DNA of 64,000 nt from Bacteroides ilei (GTDB lineage Bacteria > Bacteroidota > Bacteroidia > Bacteroidales > Bacteroidaceae). The translations under genes were made by a program, and so were the position numbers. Below are positions 1 through 8,182 of this stretch, piece after piece (the first letter of the stretch is position 1; every line of letters starts with the position of its first letter). The notes below the pieces were generated by a model, which was given only the letters and a program-made list of their open reading frames with translations, was not told the DNA's origin and did not search any database. The stretch spans positions 879,997-943,996 of the forward strand of contig NZ_LT635801.1 in the NCBI RefSeq assembly GCF_900128495.1. Reading direction: 5' to 3'.

Positions 1-1
1 T

Positions 2-565
2 GATGCCTTTATTTTTGTCAGTAGCGGTGAGGCGAAACTTAAGCCTTACAGCATTCCGGAATCTACGCCGGGATATGTCTTCCGGGTAGAGTCTTCGCTT
101 ACCGGATTATCCGATTCCATGAAAGAATTTATAGCCGATGTGGACAAGTCGGGAAATGACCCGCTGGATTGTGCCATGATGCTAGCCGAAAGGATATATG
201 GTTATATGTGCTATTCACCGGGCAGTACACAGGTTGATACTACGGCTATGGATGCCTTCAGCCAGCGGAAAGGTGTATGCCAGGACTATGCGCATATATT
301 GATTGCGCTGTGTCGTGCCTGTGGTATCCCTGCCCGTTATGTAAACGGTTTCATGCAGGGCACAGGAGTAACCCATGCCTGGGTGGAAGTGCTTGTAAAC
401 GGTGAGTGGAAAGGAATAGACCCGACAAACAACCGGTTGATAGAATATGGCTACATCAAGTTGGCTCATGGACGTGATGCCATGGATTGCCGGGTCAATC
501 GTGGCGTTTTTACCGGTAACGCCACACAGCAGACAGAAATCCGAGTAATAGTAGAAGAAATATGA
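2..565 (+). CDS. Transglutaminase-like cysteine protease-fold protein, 5' end missing
   Basis: The reading frame is open from the left edge, so the start lies upstream; the first in-window Met (position 119) is internal. The visible 188 residues hold the transglutaminase core triad: Cys in GVCQDYAHI, His in THAWVEV and Asp in GIDPTNN, in the usual order and spacing. Proteins of this family cleave or form amide bonds; the substrate is not evident. The stop codon overlaps the start of the next gene by four bases (ATGA-type), so it is translationally coupled to the M14-like gene and probably shares its pathway. The missing N-terminus may carry the bacterial transglutaminase N-terminal domain. 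Confidence 0.85.
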   Translation, partial: DAFIFVSSGEAKLKPYSIPESTPGYVFRVESSLTGLSDSMKEFIADVDKSGNDPLDCAMMLAERIYGYMCYSPGSTQVDTTAMDAFSQRKGVCQDYAHILIALCRACGIPARYVNGFMQGTGVTHAWVEVLVNGEWKGIDPTNNRLIEYGYIKLAHGRDAMDCRVNRGVFTGNATQQTEIRVIVEEI

Positions 566-1488
566 TAAAGACAGTGGTATCTACCGCTCTACCTGTTGAT
601 GAGCGGTTGTTGATCAGGAAGAATGTAATCAGCCATGGAAATTCTGCCAGACGTATTTGTGTCGTAACCGGGACTCACGGCGATGAGCTGGAAGGCCAGT
701 ATGTCTGTTTCCGGCTGAATCAGATTGTACAGCAGAACCTGGATAAACTGGATGGTACGTTGGAAATCTATCCGGCGTTGAATCCGATGGGTATCGATTC
801 CATTACACGGGGAATTCCCGGTTTCGATCTGGATATGAACCGTATTTTTCCCGGCAATCCGGAAGGGACAATGGCAGAACAGGTGGCCTATACCCTTATA
901 CACGATTTACAAGGGGCAGATATGGTGATCGATATCCATTCAAGCAATATTTTTTTACGTGAGATTCCGCAGGTACGCATTAATGTGCAGACGGCGGATA
1001 AACTGGTTCCTTATGCCAAGCTGCTGGATGTGGATTTCATCTGGGTACACGAAGCCGCTACGGTACTGGAGTCTACGCTGGCGCATTCGCTGAACAGTAT
1101 CGGTACCCCTACTCTGGTGGTGGAAATGGGAGTGGGCATGCGTATTAACCACGGTTATGGAAACCGGTTGGTGAATGGTATCCTGAACCTGATGCATGCC
1201 ATGGGAGTCTGGGCCGAAGCACCCGGGAATATCTCAGTGTCTGCTCCTACTGTCTCCGTGGGCAATCAGGTGAACTTCATCAATGCGGATGCTTCCGGAG
1301 TTTTCCTTACCGAAATCAAGAATAACATGATTGTGGAAAAGGGAGAGAAAATAGGAGAAATAGTCAGTCCGCTGACCGGAGAAATCCTTCAGTCTGTTGA
1401 GGCGACTACCCGGGGGCTGCTTTTTACCCTCCGTGCTTATCCGATAGTCTATCAGGGTTCACTCCTGGCACGTATTCATCAATTATAA
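562..1488 (+). CDS. M14-like succinylglutamate desuccinylase/aspartoacylase family zinc hydrolase
   Basis: 308 residues. The metal site of the AstE/aspartoacylase branch of the M14 carboxypeptidase clan is present: His39 and Glu42 in GTHGDELEG, then His126 in VIDIHSS; DMNRIFPG is the substrate-pocket motif seen in the family. These enzymes hydrolyse N-acyl amino acids or peptide side chains; the substrate here is unknown. The C-terminal third (about residues 225-308) resembles the beta-rich, lipoyl-like domain found in family members (GEKIGEIVSPLTGEI). It overlaps the upstream transglutaminase gene by 4 bp and is followed 9 bp later by a paralogue, indicating one operon. No signal peptide, so probably cytoplasmic. 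Confidence 0.88.
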   Translation: MIKTVVSTALPVDERLLIRKNVISHGNSARRICVVTGTHGDELEGQYVCFRLNQIVQQNLDKLDGTLEIYPALNPMGIDSITRGIPGFDLDMNRIFPGNPEGTMAEQVAYTLIHDLQGADMVIDIHSSNIFLREIPQVRINVQTADKLVPYAKLLDVDFIWVHEAATVLESTLAHSLNSIGTPTLVVEMGVGMRINHGYGNRLVNGILNLMHAMGVWAEAPGNISVSAPTVSVGNQVNFINADASGVFLTEIKNNMIVEKGEKIGEIVSPLTGEILQSVEATTRGLLFTLRAYPIVYQGSLLARIHQL

Positions 1489-1497
1489 ACGACTGAT

Positions 1498-2424
1498 ATG
1501 AAAAATGAAATTATCTTCAGCATGGAATCTCCTTTCCGTGACACTTTCCGCATTCAGGGATTCCGTTTCGGAGAAGGTGAAAAGAGCCTTGCTCTAGTAG
1601 GCGCCATGCGTGGTAACGAGATACAGCAGCAATACATCTGTTCACAGACTGTATGCCGGTTGGCTGCATTGGAGAAAGAAGGCCGACTGGCTCCCGGACA
1701 TGAAATTCTGGTTGTCCCTTCTGTCAATCCTTTCTCTATGAATATAGAAAAACGTTTCTGGGCCATGGATAATACAGACATAAACCGTATGTTTCCGGGC
1801 TATGACCAGGGAGAGACGACCCAGCGTATAGCCGCCGCCCTTTTTGAAGCTATCCAGGGGTATACCTACGGCATCCAGTTGGCCAGTTTCTATATTCCGG
1901 GAGATTTTGTGCCTCATGTACGGATTACCCGGACCGGCTATGAAGATGCGTCTGTTGCAACTCTGTTCGGCCTTCCGTTTGTCTGCCTGTACAAACCTTT
2001 GCCTTTTGATACGACTTTACTCAATTACAATTGGCAGATCTGGGGGACAAAAGCCTTCTCTATCTATAGCGGGGGGAATGATACGGTGGAAGGAAAAACG
2101 GTGACCGACTGTATCCATACGCTTTTCCGTTTTATGCAGCGCACGGGGCTGGTAGACTATACTGACTACGGCAGCCCGGATTATAATTCACGTCTGCTGG
2201 ATGAGGAAGAGCTGGTCCCGGTGAAAACTCCCGTTTCGGGTATCTTGTATAAGATGAAATACGCTTGCGATGTAGTGAAGAAGGGGGAAGTGATGGCTTC
2301 TGTCATCGATCCTTACACCGGTCAGGTCCTTATGGAGATTCAGGCTCCGACCGGCGGAGTAGTCTTTTTTGCACATAACAAGTCGCTGGTATTACAGAAT
2401 ACTGTAGTATATAAGATTGCATAA
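1498..2424 (+). CDS. M14-like paralogue lacking zinc ligands (probable pseudoenzyme)
   Basis: Same length (308 residues) and same layout as the preceding gene, including DINRMFPG and a C-terminal lipoyl-like part (KKGEVMASVIDPYTGQV), so the two arose by duplication. The metal site is not kept: the first His is Arg38 in GAMRGNEI (Glu41 stays), and the DIHS motif is replaced by QLAS with Ala129 in the His place. By family knowledge this should abolish zinc-dependent hydrolysis. It may act as a regulatory or structural partner of the active paralogue, or have changed chemistry. The frame is intact and codon use resembles its neighbours, so it is not a decaying pseudogene. A terminator follows directly. 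Confidence 0.8.
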   Translation: MKNEIIFSMESPFRDTFRIQGFRFGEGEKSLALVGAMRGNEIQQQYICSQTVCRLAALEKEGRLAPGHEILVVPSVNPFSMNIEKRFWAMDNTDINRMFPGYDQGETTQRIAAALFEAIQGYTYGIQLASFYIPGDFVPHVRITRTGYEDASVATLFGLPFVCLYKPLPFDTTLLNYNWQIWGTKAFSIYSGGNDTVEGKTVTDCIHTLFRFMQRTGLVDYTDYGSPDYNSRLLDEEELVPVKTPVSGILYKMKYACDVVKKGEVMASVIDPYTGQVLMEIQAPTGGVVFFAHNKSLVLQNTVVYKIA

Positions 2425-2436
2425 ATGTAGATTATT

Positions 2437-2481
2437 GCTCCCGATTGTTTCACGTAATCCTGAAATGATCGGGAGCATTTT
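2437..2481 (+). terminator. Intrinsic terminator of the transglutaminase/M14 operon
   Basis: Perfect 9-bp arms GCTCCCGAT (2437-2445) and ATCGGGAGC (2468-2476) followed by ATTTTTA, 12 bp after the stop codon of the second M14-like gene. Confidence 0.85.
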
Positions 2482-2518
2482 TACAGAAAACAGTAAAGAC
2501 GGGTGAAAAACTACCGGT

Positions 2519-2553
2519 TTTTATCCGAATCTCGGATAAAATTGTTAATTTCG
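2519..2553 (+). promoter_or_regulatory. Candidate operator and -7 box upstream of the arabinofuranosidase gene
   Basis: A perfect 10-bp inverted repeat TTTTATCCGA-atc-TCGGATAAAA spans 2519-2541. Just downstream lies TAATTTCG (2546-2553), one mismatch from the Bacteroidetes -7 consensus TAnnTTTG, so the palindrome sits where the -33 element would be. No T-run follows it, which argues against a terminator. A repressor or activator site is the simplest reading; arabinose regulators are an obvious candidate but I cannot match the motif to one. Confidence 0.5.
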
Positions 2554-2628
2554 CACTTGAAGTGTTTTTAGAGGTTACATAGTGTATCCCGTAACTTTAC
2601 AATACTAACCAAACAGAAAAATAAAGAA

Positions 2629-4167
2629 ATGAAAAACACCATTTTGGGATTGGCATTTTTTGCCGCTATGCCGCTTTTTGCTCAGCAAGAAGTTTCGGTT
2701 ACAGTTCACCCGGACCAGGGAAAGAACATTATCAATAAAGAGATTTATGGTCAGTTTGCAGAACATCTGGGAACCTGTATTTATGGAGGTTTGTGGGTAG
2801 GAGAGGACTCGTCTATTCCGAACGTTCAGGGATACCGTACGGATGTACTGGAGGCGTTGAAGAAATTGAAGGTGCCTGTATTGCGCTGGCCGGGAGGCTG
2901 TTTTGCCGATGAATATCATTGGCGCGACGGTATCGGTCCCCGTGACAAACGTCCGCGTATGGTCAACAACAATTGGGGAGGTACCGTGGAAGACAACAGC
3001 TTCGGTACGCATGAGTTCCTGAACCTCTGTGAACTGCTGGGGTGTGAACCTTATATAAGCGGTAACGTAGGTAGCGGTAGTGTAGAGGAAATGGCTAAAT
3101 GGGTAGAATACATCACGGCCGAACAGGGCAGCCCGATGGCGAAGCTCCGTAAGGAAAACGGACGTGAAAAACCTTGGAAAGTGAAATACTGGGGGGTAGG
3201 AAACGAAAGTTGGGGATGTGGCGGTAGCATGCGTCCGGAATATTATGCCGATCTGTACCGTCGTTATTCCACCTATTGCCGTAATTACGACGGTAATGTG
3301 CTCTTCAAGATTGCAAGTGGTGCCAGTGACTATGATTATGACTGGACCGAAGTGTTGATGAAGAATGTAGGACACCGTATGGACGGTATTTCTTTACATT
3401 ATTATACCGTTACCGGATGGACCGGAAGTAAAGGATCGGCAACTAAGTTTACCGATGATGACTATTACTGGACTATCGGCAAGTGTCTGGAAATTGAAGA
3501 TGTGCTGAAACGTCATATTGCCATCATGGACAAATATGATCCGGAAAAACAGATCGGTCTGATGGTAGACGAATGGGGAACCTGGTGGGATGAAGAGCCG
3601 GGAACCATTAAAGGACACCTGTACCAGCAGAATACATTGCGCGATGCTTTTGTAGCTTCCATGACTCTGGATGTTTTCCACCGTTATACAGACCGTATCA
3701 AAATGACGAATATTGCCCAGGTGGTCAATGTGCTCCAGTCCATGATTCTGACCAAGGACGACAAGATGGTGCTGACCCCGACTTATCATGTATTTGAGAT
3801 GTATAATGTGCATCAGGATGCGACTTATCTGCCTGTCGACCTGAAATGTGAACGGAAGATTGTGCGTGACGACCGTATCGTTCCGGTTGTAAGTGCAACT
3901 GTTTCACGTAACAAGGACGGTGTGGTACATGTTTCCATGTCGAATATCGACTTGAAGGAAGAGCAGGAAGTAACGTTGGATCTGGGCGGAATCAAGGCCA
4001 AGAGCGTAACAGGAAGAATCCTGACTTCAAAGAATGTTACAGATTATAATTCATTCGAACATCCGGATGTAGTGGTACCGGTTGAATTCAAGGGTGCCAA
4101 ACTTACTAAGGATGGTTTGAAGATCACTCTTCCGGCCAAATCAATCATTACTCTGGAACTGAAATAA
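2629..4167 (+). CDS. Secreted GH51 alpha-L-arabinofuranosidase
   Basis: 512 residues with a Sec signal peptide ending at FAQQ (about residue 19), so periplasmic or surface located. It releases terminal alpha-L-arabinofuranose from arabinan or arabinoxylan fragments. The GH51 (beta/alpha)8 barrel shows the acid/base Glu193 in GVGNESWG and the nucleophile Glu315 in [24 protein letters not shown] is also a GH51 hallmark. The C-terminal about 110 residues form the family's beta-sandwich. It stands alone: no SusC/SusD pair, regulator or other arabinose gene adjoins it in the window. Its stop is now followed 20 bp later by an IS66 element that moved its terminator 2.6 kb away. Confidence 0.94.
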   Translation: MKNTILGLAFFAAMPLFAQQEVSVTVHPDQGKNIINKEIYGQFAEHLGTCIYGGLWVGEDSSIPNVQGYRTDVLEALKKLKVPVLRWPGGCFADEYHWRDGIGPRDKRPRMVNNNWGGTVEDNSFGTHEFLNLCELLGCEPYISGNVGSGSVEEMAKWVEYITAEQGSPMAKLRKENGREKPWKVKYWGVGNESWGCGGSMRPEYYADLYRRYSTYCRNYDGNVLFKIASGASDYDYDWTEVLMKNVGHRMDGISLHYYTVTGWTGSKGSATKFTDDDYYWTIGKCLEIEDVLKRHIAIMDKYDPEKQIGLMVDEWGTWWDEEPGTIKGHLYQQNTLRDAFVASMTLDVFHRYTDRIKMTNIAQVVNVLQSMILTKDDKMVLTPTYHVFEMYNVHQDATYLPVDLKCERKIVRDDRIVPVVSATVSRNKDGVVHVSMSNIDLKEEQEVTLDLGGIKAKSVTGRILTSKNVTDYNSFEHPDVVVPVEFKGAKLTKDGLKITLPAKSIITLELK

Positions 4168-4179
4168 AAGATAGAAGTC

Positions 4180-4187
4180 TTTTTTCG
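4180..4187. repeat. Left target-site duplication of the IS66 element
   Basis: TTTTTTCG directly abuts the left inverted repeat; the identical octamer lies at the right end (6788-6795). Eight bp is the duplication length known for IS66. Confidence 0.92.
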
Positions 4188-4272
4188 GTAAGCATTCGAA
4201 GAAATGCACCTTTTACATTTTGAGGTTTGGTTGTAGCTTTGCGGCAGTGAATACAATCAAACCTCAATTATT

Positions 4273-4596
4273 ATGAACAGACAAGAATTTGAAGAATTAG
4301 AATTGCAGGTGCAACAAAGCGAGCTGCCGTTGAAGTCGTACCTTCAACAGATAGGTGTAAGTTATTCAACCTATCACTACTGGCGTAGAAAATGTTCCGT
4401 TGACAGGAGCAGTATCAAACACGAGTTGGCTCCTATCAGTTTTAAACAGGCATTTACGGAGTCTTCCCAAGAAGAACAATTGCCGCATGGTGTTGCGCTG
4501 CTGTTTCCCAATGGACTTCGTGCCCACTTCGGGAGCGGTTCTGAAGATTTGCTGAAGGAAATATTTACCCAAAGTCTTCGAAACGGTCATGTTTAA
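4273..4596 (+). CDS. tnpA: IS66 accessory protein TnpA (OrfA)
   Basis: 107 residues, the first of the three IS66 genes. A helix-turn-helix region is visible around residues 15-45 (LKSYLQQIGVSYSTYHYWRR), as in IS66 OrfA proteins. It is required together with TnpB and TnpC for transposition in the studied IS66 members. Its last 8 bp overlap the start of tnpB, implying translational coupling. Confidence 0.85.
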   Translation: MNRQEFEELELQVQQSELPLKSYLQQIGVSYSTYHYWRRKCSVDRSSIKHELAPISFKQAFTESSQEEQLPHGVALLFPNGLRAHFGSGSEDLLKEIFTQSLRNGHV

Positions 4597-4957
4597 CCTG
4601 AACGACACGATGCGCTACTTCCTGTGTCCTGGCAGGACAGATATGCGCAAGGGTATCAGTTCGCTATGCGGAGTGGTACATGAGAAAATGAACAGTGAAG
4701 TGAGGAACGGTGATGTCTTCATCTTCATCGGTTCCAGCCGCAGGCTAATGAAACTCCTTCATGCCGAAGACGGAGGTATGGTAATGTATGTAAAACGTCT
4801 GGAGGCCGGTCGCTTCAAGTTGCCGGAGTATGATCCCAAATCAAACAGCTATCCCATGGAGTGGCGCGATCTGGTGATGATGGTTGAAGGAATACAGGAA
4901 AACCCGGAACAGAGGCTCCGGCGGTTAAGAGCCGAACGTAAGGAATACCATGTATAA
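4589..4957 (+). CDS. tnpB: IS66 accessory protein TnpB (OrfB)
   Basis: 122 residues, matching the small IS66 OrfB family: the early motif CPGRTDMRKGISSL and the later FIFIGSSRRLMKLLHAED are characteristic. Function is known only as an accessory transposition protein. It overlaps tnpA by 8 bp and is followed by an 86-bp gap before tnpC. Confidence 0.9.
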   Translation: MFNLNDTMRYFLCPGRTDMRKGISSLCGVVHEKMNSEVRNGDVFIFIGSSRRLMKLLHAEDGGMVMYVKRLEAGRFKLPEYDPKSNSYPMEWRDLVMMVEGIQENPEQRLRRLRAERKEYHV

Positions 4958-4989
4958 CATGTTTTTATGTGAGTAAACTTTGGATATTG

Positions 4990-5020
4990 TTGCATAATTC
5001 ACTGTTAATTAGTATATTTA
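4990..5020 (+). promoter_or_regulatory. Possible promoter of tnpC
   Basis: TTG (4990-4992), 20 bp, then TATATTTA (5013-5020), one mismatch from TAnnTTTG, 24 bp before the tnpC start. The 86-bp tnpB-tnpC gap makes separate transcription plausible. Confidence 0.35.
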
Positions 5021-5043
5021 CATCATTAAAAGAAGTATAGACA

Positions 5044-6669
5044 ATGGAAGAAAAAGAAATTTTACTCAAGACGATAGAAGGGCTGAATGCCTCTATAGCC
5101 TCATTGTCTACTACTAATAAGAATCAATCCGAACAGATAAAAAATCTGCAGGAACGTATCAAGGAGTTGACGGCTCAGGTCGCATGGCTGAACCGTCAGC
5201 TCTTTGGTCGTAAATCGGAGAAACTTCGCGTATATGATCCTAATATGCCAGATCTCTTTGCCGACGAGTTTTCCGGACTCCGGCAGCAGGCGGAAGAAAA
5301 GCGGGACGAGGCTGTGGAAAAGATTGAGAAGGAATCGGTGGAAGACGTAAAACGAAATCGTCAGAACCGCAAAATGATAGAGGACTTGCCCGTATTGGAA
5401 ACCGATACAATAGAACCGAAAGGCGTAGACTTGTCTTTATACCGTAGAATAGGCGAAGAGATAACAAAAGTCGTCAAACACAAGCCGGGAATGCTTTACG
5501 TCAAGGTGATCATCCGTCCCAAATATGCTCTCAAGGATAGTACCCTGCTTCCTCCGGCCGGACAGAAAGGCGTAGAGATAGCTCCCATGCCGCTGATGCC
5601 GGTCGACAAGTGCATTGCTGACACCAGCCTGCTTGCCGAGATACTGCTTCAGAAGTATGAATATCATGTCCCGTTCTACCGTCAGATACAGCAATACCGC
5701 CATCTTGGAATGAAAGGCCTTACCGAAAGTACACTGGACGGCTGGTTCAAGAAAACCGTGGAACTGCTTAAGCCTCTGTATGAAGAACTCAAATGGGAAG
5801 TCTTCTCCTGTGACTATGTACAGGCGGATGAAACTACAGTTCCGGTCATTAACAGAGAAAAACACAGAGCCGACAAGGAATATCTCTGGATGGTAAGATC
5901 AGTCATGGAGAAACTGGTCATCTTCCATTACGACGGGGGATCACGGGCCGGAGCGGTCATCGAATCCCTGGCAAATCACTATCACTTCAAGGGATATCTT
6001 CAATGTGACGGTTTTGCAGGTTATGAAACAGCCTTCAAGACCAACCCCGACGTGCGGCTACTCAACTGCCTGGTGCATATACGCCGTCATTTTGAGCAGG
6101 CTTTGGATGAAAACAGGGAGATGGCGCAACATGCACTGACTCAGATACAGCATATCTATAAAATAGAACGCCAGTGTGACGAAGCCGGCCTGTCATATGA
6201 TGAGCGCAGACAGACGCGTCAGGAACTGTCCAGGCCAATCATGGAGGCAATGAAGGTATGGATGGAGACAGAAGGAATTAAATACAGTCCAAGTTCTTTG
6301 ACAGGCAAGGCCATAACATATGCCTATACCAAATGGGATAATATTATGAGATGTCTGGACGATGGCCGCCTGTACTGGGACAACAATCTGGCGGAAAATG
6401 TCCAACGGCCCATCACTCTGAGCAGAAAAAATTTTCTCTTCTGTGGTAATCACGAAGCTGCGGTTAATATGTCTGTCATATGTTCTCTGCTGGCCACATG
6501 TAAGGCGCACGGGGTAAATCCCAGGGTATACCTGAACGATGTTATCGCACAAATGCCTTATCACAAAAAGGCAACCCAAGAAGAACTTTTGAATCTACTT
6601 CCACATAAATGGAAGTTGAAACATCCGGAATGTGTACTGACAAGGCAAAAGGAGGAATCTTGTAACTGA
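5044..6669 (+). CDS. tnpC: IS66 DDE transposase TnpC
   Basis: 541 residues. N-terminal coiled coil (about 1-55), the IS66 helix-turn-helix motif AWLNRQLFGRKSEKL, a basic/acidic linker, then the catalytic domain. Candidate DDE residues are Asp262 in QADETTVPV, Asp322 in CDGFAGY and Glu451 in NNLAENVQRP, with the family motif GRKNFLF-like SRKNFLFCGN just after. Length and motif order are full, so the enzyme is probably active. A conserved C-terminal IS66 tail (about 480-541) is present. Confidence 0.93.
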   Translation: MEEKEILLKTIEGLNASIASLSTTNKNQSEQIKNLQERIKELTAQVAWLNRQLFGRKSEKLRVYDPNMPDLFADEFSGLRQQAEEKRDEAVEKIEKESVEDVKRNRQNRKMIEDLPVLETDTIEPKGVDLSLYRRIGEEITKVVKHKPGMLYVKVIIRPKYALKDSTLLPPAGQKGVEIAPMPLMPVDKCIADTSLLAEILLQKYEYHVPFYRQIQQYRHLGMKGLTESTLDGWFKKTVELLKPLYEELKWEVFSCDYVQADETTVPVINREKHRADKEYLWMVRSVMEKLVIFHYDGGSRAGAVIESLANHYHFKGYLQCDGFAGYETAFKTNPDVRLLNCLVHIRRHFEQALDENREMAQHALTQIQHIYKIERQCDEAGLSYDERRQTRQELSRPIMEAMKVWMETEGIKYSPSSLTGKAITYAYTKWDNIMRCLDDGRLYWDNNLAENVQRPITLSRKNFLFCGNHEAAVNMSVICSLLATCKAHGVNPRVYLNDVIAQMPYHKKATQEELLNLLPHKWKLKHPECVLTRQKEESCN

Positions 6670-6698
6670 TATAAATTGTAACATATGGGTTCAACAAA

Positions 6699-6745
6699 AC
6701 AATAGCGGCTGATACTATTAGGTTCATAGTGACAGTCGCTATTGT
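6699..6745. repeat. Nested hairpin inside the IS66 right end
   Basis: ACAATAGCGGCTG (6699-6711) pairs with CAGTCGCTATTGT (6733-6745), one G-U pair, with an inner ACTAT/ATAGT stem in the loop. It lies between the tnpC stop and the right inverted repeat and lacks a T-run. It could stop outside transcription, or be a transposase site. Confidence 0.55.
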
Positions 6746-6787
6746 TGTATATAAAGGTTTAATACCTGTAGTTGGCCGAATACTTAC

Positions 6788-6795
6788 TTTTTTCG
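6788..6795. repeat. Right target-site duplication of the IS66 element
   Basis: TTTTTTCG, identical to 4180-4187, immediately follows the right inverted repeat. Confidence 0.92.
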
Positions 6796-6804
6796 ATGCA
6801 GGAG

Positions 6805-6851
6805 GGCTATATCCGCTTCCGGTTTTTCCGGAGACGGATATAGCCTTTTTT
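6805..6851 (+). terminator. Original terminator of the GH51 gene, displaced by IS66
   Basis: GGCTATATCCG (6805-6815) pairs with CGGATATAGCC (6835-6845), with an inner TCCGG/CCGGA stem, followed by TTTTTT. Its T-run is on the plus strand, so it serves genes coming from the left. Without the insertion it would lie about 26 bp after the arabinofuranosidase stop. Confidence 0.85.
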
Positions 6852-6914
6852 CTTGTCCGGCTGGGGAATGTGGAAAAGGTGCGGTAATTCTTCTCCGGAC
6901 TTGCTGTTGTTTCC

Positions 6915-6995
6915 TTTAAAAGATGCTGTTGTCTTGTTTAAAAGATGAAGGTCTTTCAGGCGGAAGTCCAAGGAATTTTTTGAAAAGACCTTCAT
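6915..6995. repeat. AAAAGATGAAGGTCTTTT-like repeats at the mnmA 3' end (cluster A)
   Basis: Three related units: TTTAAAAGATGCTGTTGTCTT (degenerate, from 6915), AAAAGATGAAGGTCTTTCA (6940-6958) and the inverted TGAAAAGACCTTCAT (6981-6995). The last two can pair (14 bp, one bulged A) to form a hairpin at the mnmA 3' end, with CTTTT after it on the minus strand, so it may end mnmA transcription. The same unit recurs at 56608-56739, also at a convergent gene junction. Confidence 0.65.
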
Positions 6996-7015
6996 TTTTC
7001 CTGAGATGCGGAAAA

Positions 7016-8086
7016 TCAGGACCGGAATTTTCTGATTTCCCCGCTTCCGATACATAGATGTGCATCCTTATCGTAGATGACTCCGAACTGTCCGGGGGCG
7101 ATGCCCTGAATCTTGTCCTCGCTTTCGATGTAACATTCACCGTTATGGAACGTGAGTATGCCTGACTGGAATGCGTCGGTATGGCGTATCTTGAAACGGA
7201 TTTCCTGCTGTATTCCGTCGGTCCACGGGTTTTCGGTTATGAAATGGAAGTCTGTCAGTCGGAATCTGTTTCCGTATTGCTTCTCGGTGTCATAGCCGTG
7301 TGAAACATAAAGTATATTTCTTTCCGTATCCTTATCTACTACAAACCATGGTCCTCCGCTCAAGCCCAGTCCTTTCCGTTGCCCGATAGTGTGGAACCAG
7401 AATCCTTTATGTGTACCGATTTTCTTGCCGGTTTCCAGTTCGATGACGGCTCCCGGTTTTTCTCCAAGAAAACGGCGTATGAAATCGTTGTAATTGATTT
7501 TTCCCAGGAAACAGATACCCTGGCTGTCTTTCCGGCGGGCACTGGGCAGTCTGGCGTCTTCGGCTATTCGGCGTACCTCTTCCTTCATCAGCCGGCCTAA
7601 CGGGAACATCAGCCTGGAAACCTGCAGATAGTCTATCTGTGCCAGAAAATCGGTCTGGTCCTTTATGGGATCTTTGGCTGTAGCCAGCCAGATTTTCCCG
7701 TCCCTATCGCAGGTAGAGGCGTAATGGCCTGTGGCGATCTTGTCGTAGGCATGTCCCACTTTCTGCCCGAAGCATCCGAACTTGATCAGCTTGTTACACA
7801 TGACGTCGGGGTTCGGTGTGAAGCCGTTTCTGACCTTTTCGACAGTGTATGCCACTACGTTTTCCCAATATTCCTTCTGGAGATCTATGATTTCGAATTT
7901 CAGCCCGTATTTCCGAGCGGTAGCTGTGGCCAGTTCGATATCTTCTTCGGCTGTACAGCTCAGTCCGTCGTCGGTATCCATTCCGATGCGGATGTAGAAC
8001 AGGTCGGGGGTATACCCTTGTTCGCAGAGCAGATGTACGGCGACCGCACTATCCACTCCGCCTGATATTAATGCGGCAATATTCAT
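7016..8086 (-). CDS. mnmA: tRNA-specific 2-thiouridylase MnmA
   Basis: 356 residues, usual length. Makes 2-thiouridine at the wobble base (position 34) of tRNAs for Lys, Glu and Gln. The ATP-pyrophosphatase loop SGGVDS is at residues 8-13; the two catalytic cysteines are Cys97 in [13 protein letters not shown] and Cys192 in SQGICFLG; the tRNA-binding middle and C-terminal beta-barrel follow. Bacteroides genomes often carry more than one mnmA copy, so this may be one of several. It has its own promoter 96 bp downstream of ygiQ and ends near the repeat cluster at 6915-6995. Confidence 0.95.
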   Translation of the reverse strand: MNIAALISGGVDSAVAVHLLCEQGYTPDLFYIRIGMDTDDGLSCTAEEDIELATATARKYGLKFEIIDLQKEYWENVVAYTVEKVRNGFTPNPDVMCNKLIKFGCFGQKVGHAYDKIATGHYASTCDRDGKIWLATAKDPIKDQTDFLAQIDYLQVSRLMFPLGRLMKEEVRRIAEDARLPSARRKDSQGICFLGKINYNDFIRRFLGEKPGAVIELETGKKIGTHKGFWFHTIGQRKGLGLSGGPWFVVDKDTERNILYVSHGYDTEKQYGNRFRLTDFHFITENPWTDGIQQEIRFKIRHTDAFQSGILTFHNGECYIESEDKIQGIAPGQFGVIYDKDAHLCIGSGEIRKFRS

Positions 8087-8104
8087 CTCTTATAAATTTG
8101 GGGG

Positions 8105-8135
8105 CAAATTTACAAACGACTTCCTGACAGAACAA
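8105..8135 (-). promoter_or_regulatory. Promoter of mnmA
   Basis: On the minus strand: TTG (8135-8133), 20-bp spacer, TAAATTTG (8112-8105), a perfect Bacteroidetes -7 box, 18 bp before the mnmA ATG. Confidence 0.65.
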
Positions 8136-8182
8136 TACCCTGAATGGGGTATATTGCATAGTCTGTCTTGTGTCCGATTCCG

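Larger units (their letters stand above)
4188..6787 (+). mobile_element. Complete IS66-family insertion sequence, 2600 bp
   Basis: The ends are imperfect inverted repeats beginning GTAAGCATTCG on the left (4188) and, read on the other strand, GTAAGTATTCG on the right (ending 6787). They are flanked by the 8-bp direct repeat TTTTTTCG. Inside are the three genes of the classical IS66 organisation: tnpA, tnpB and the DDE transposase tnpC, all intact. The complete genes and perfect duplication point to a fairly recent insertion. Joining the flanks restores a continuous sequence that runs from the GH51 stop into a strong terminator hairpin, so the element hit the 3' untranslated region without breaking a gene. 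Confidence 0.95.

Noticed and set aside
2605..3375. A 256-codon minus-strand frame over the GH51 gene
   Set aside because: Antisense to a gene with both catalytic residues and a signal peptide; low-complexity translation.
2629..4167. A polysaccharide utilisation locus around the GH51 and GH28 genes
   Set aside because: No SusC/SusD pair, hybrid two-component sensor or ECF sigma/anti-sigma pair is near either gene.
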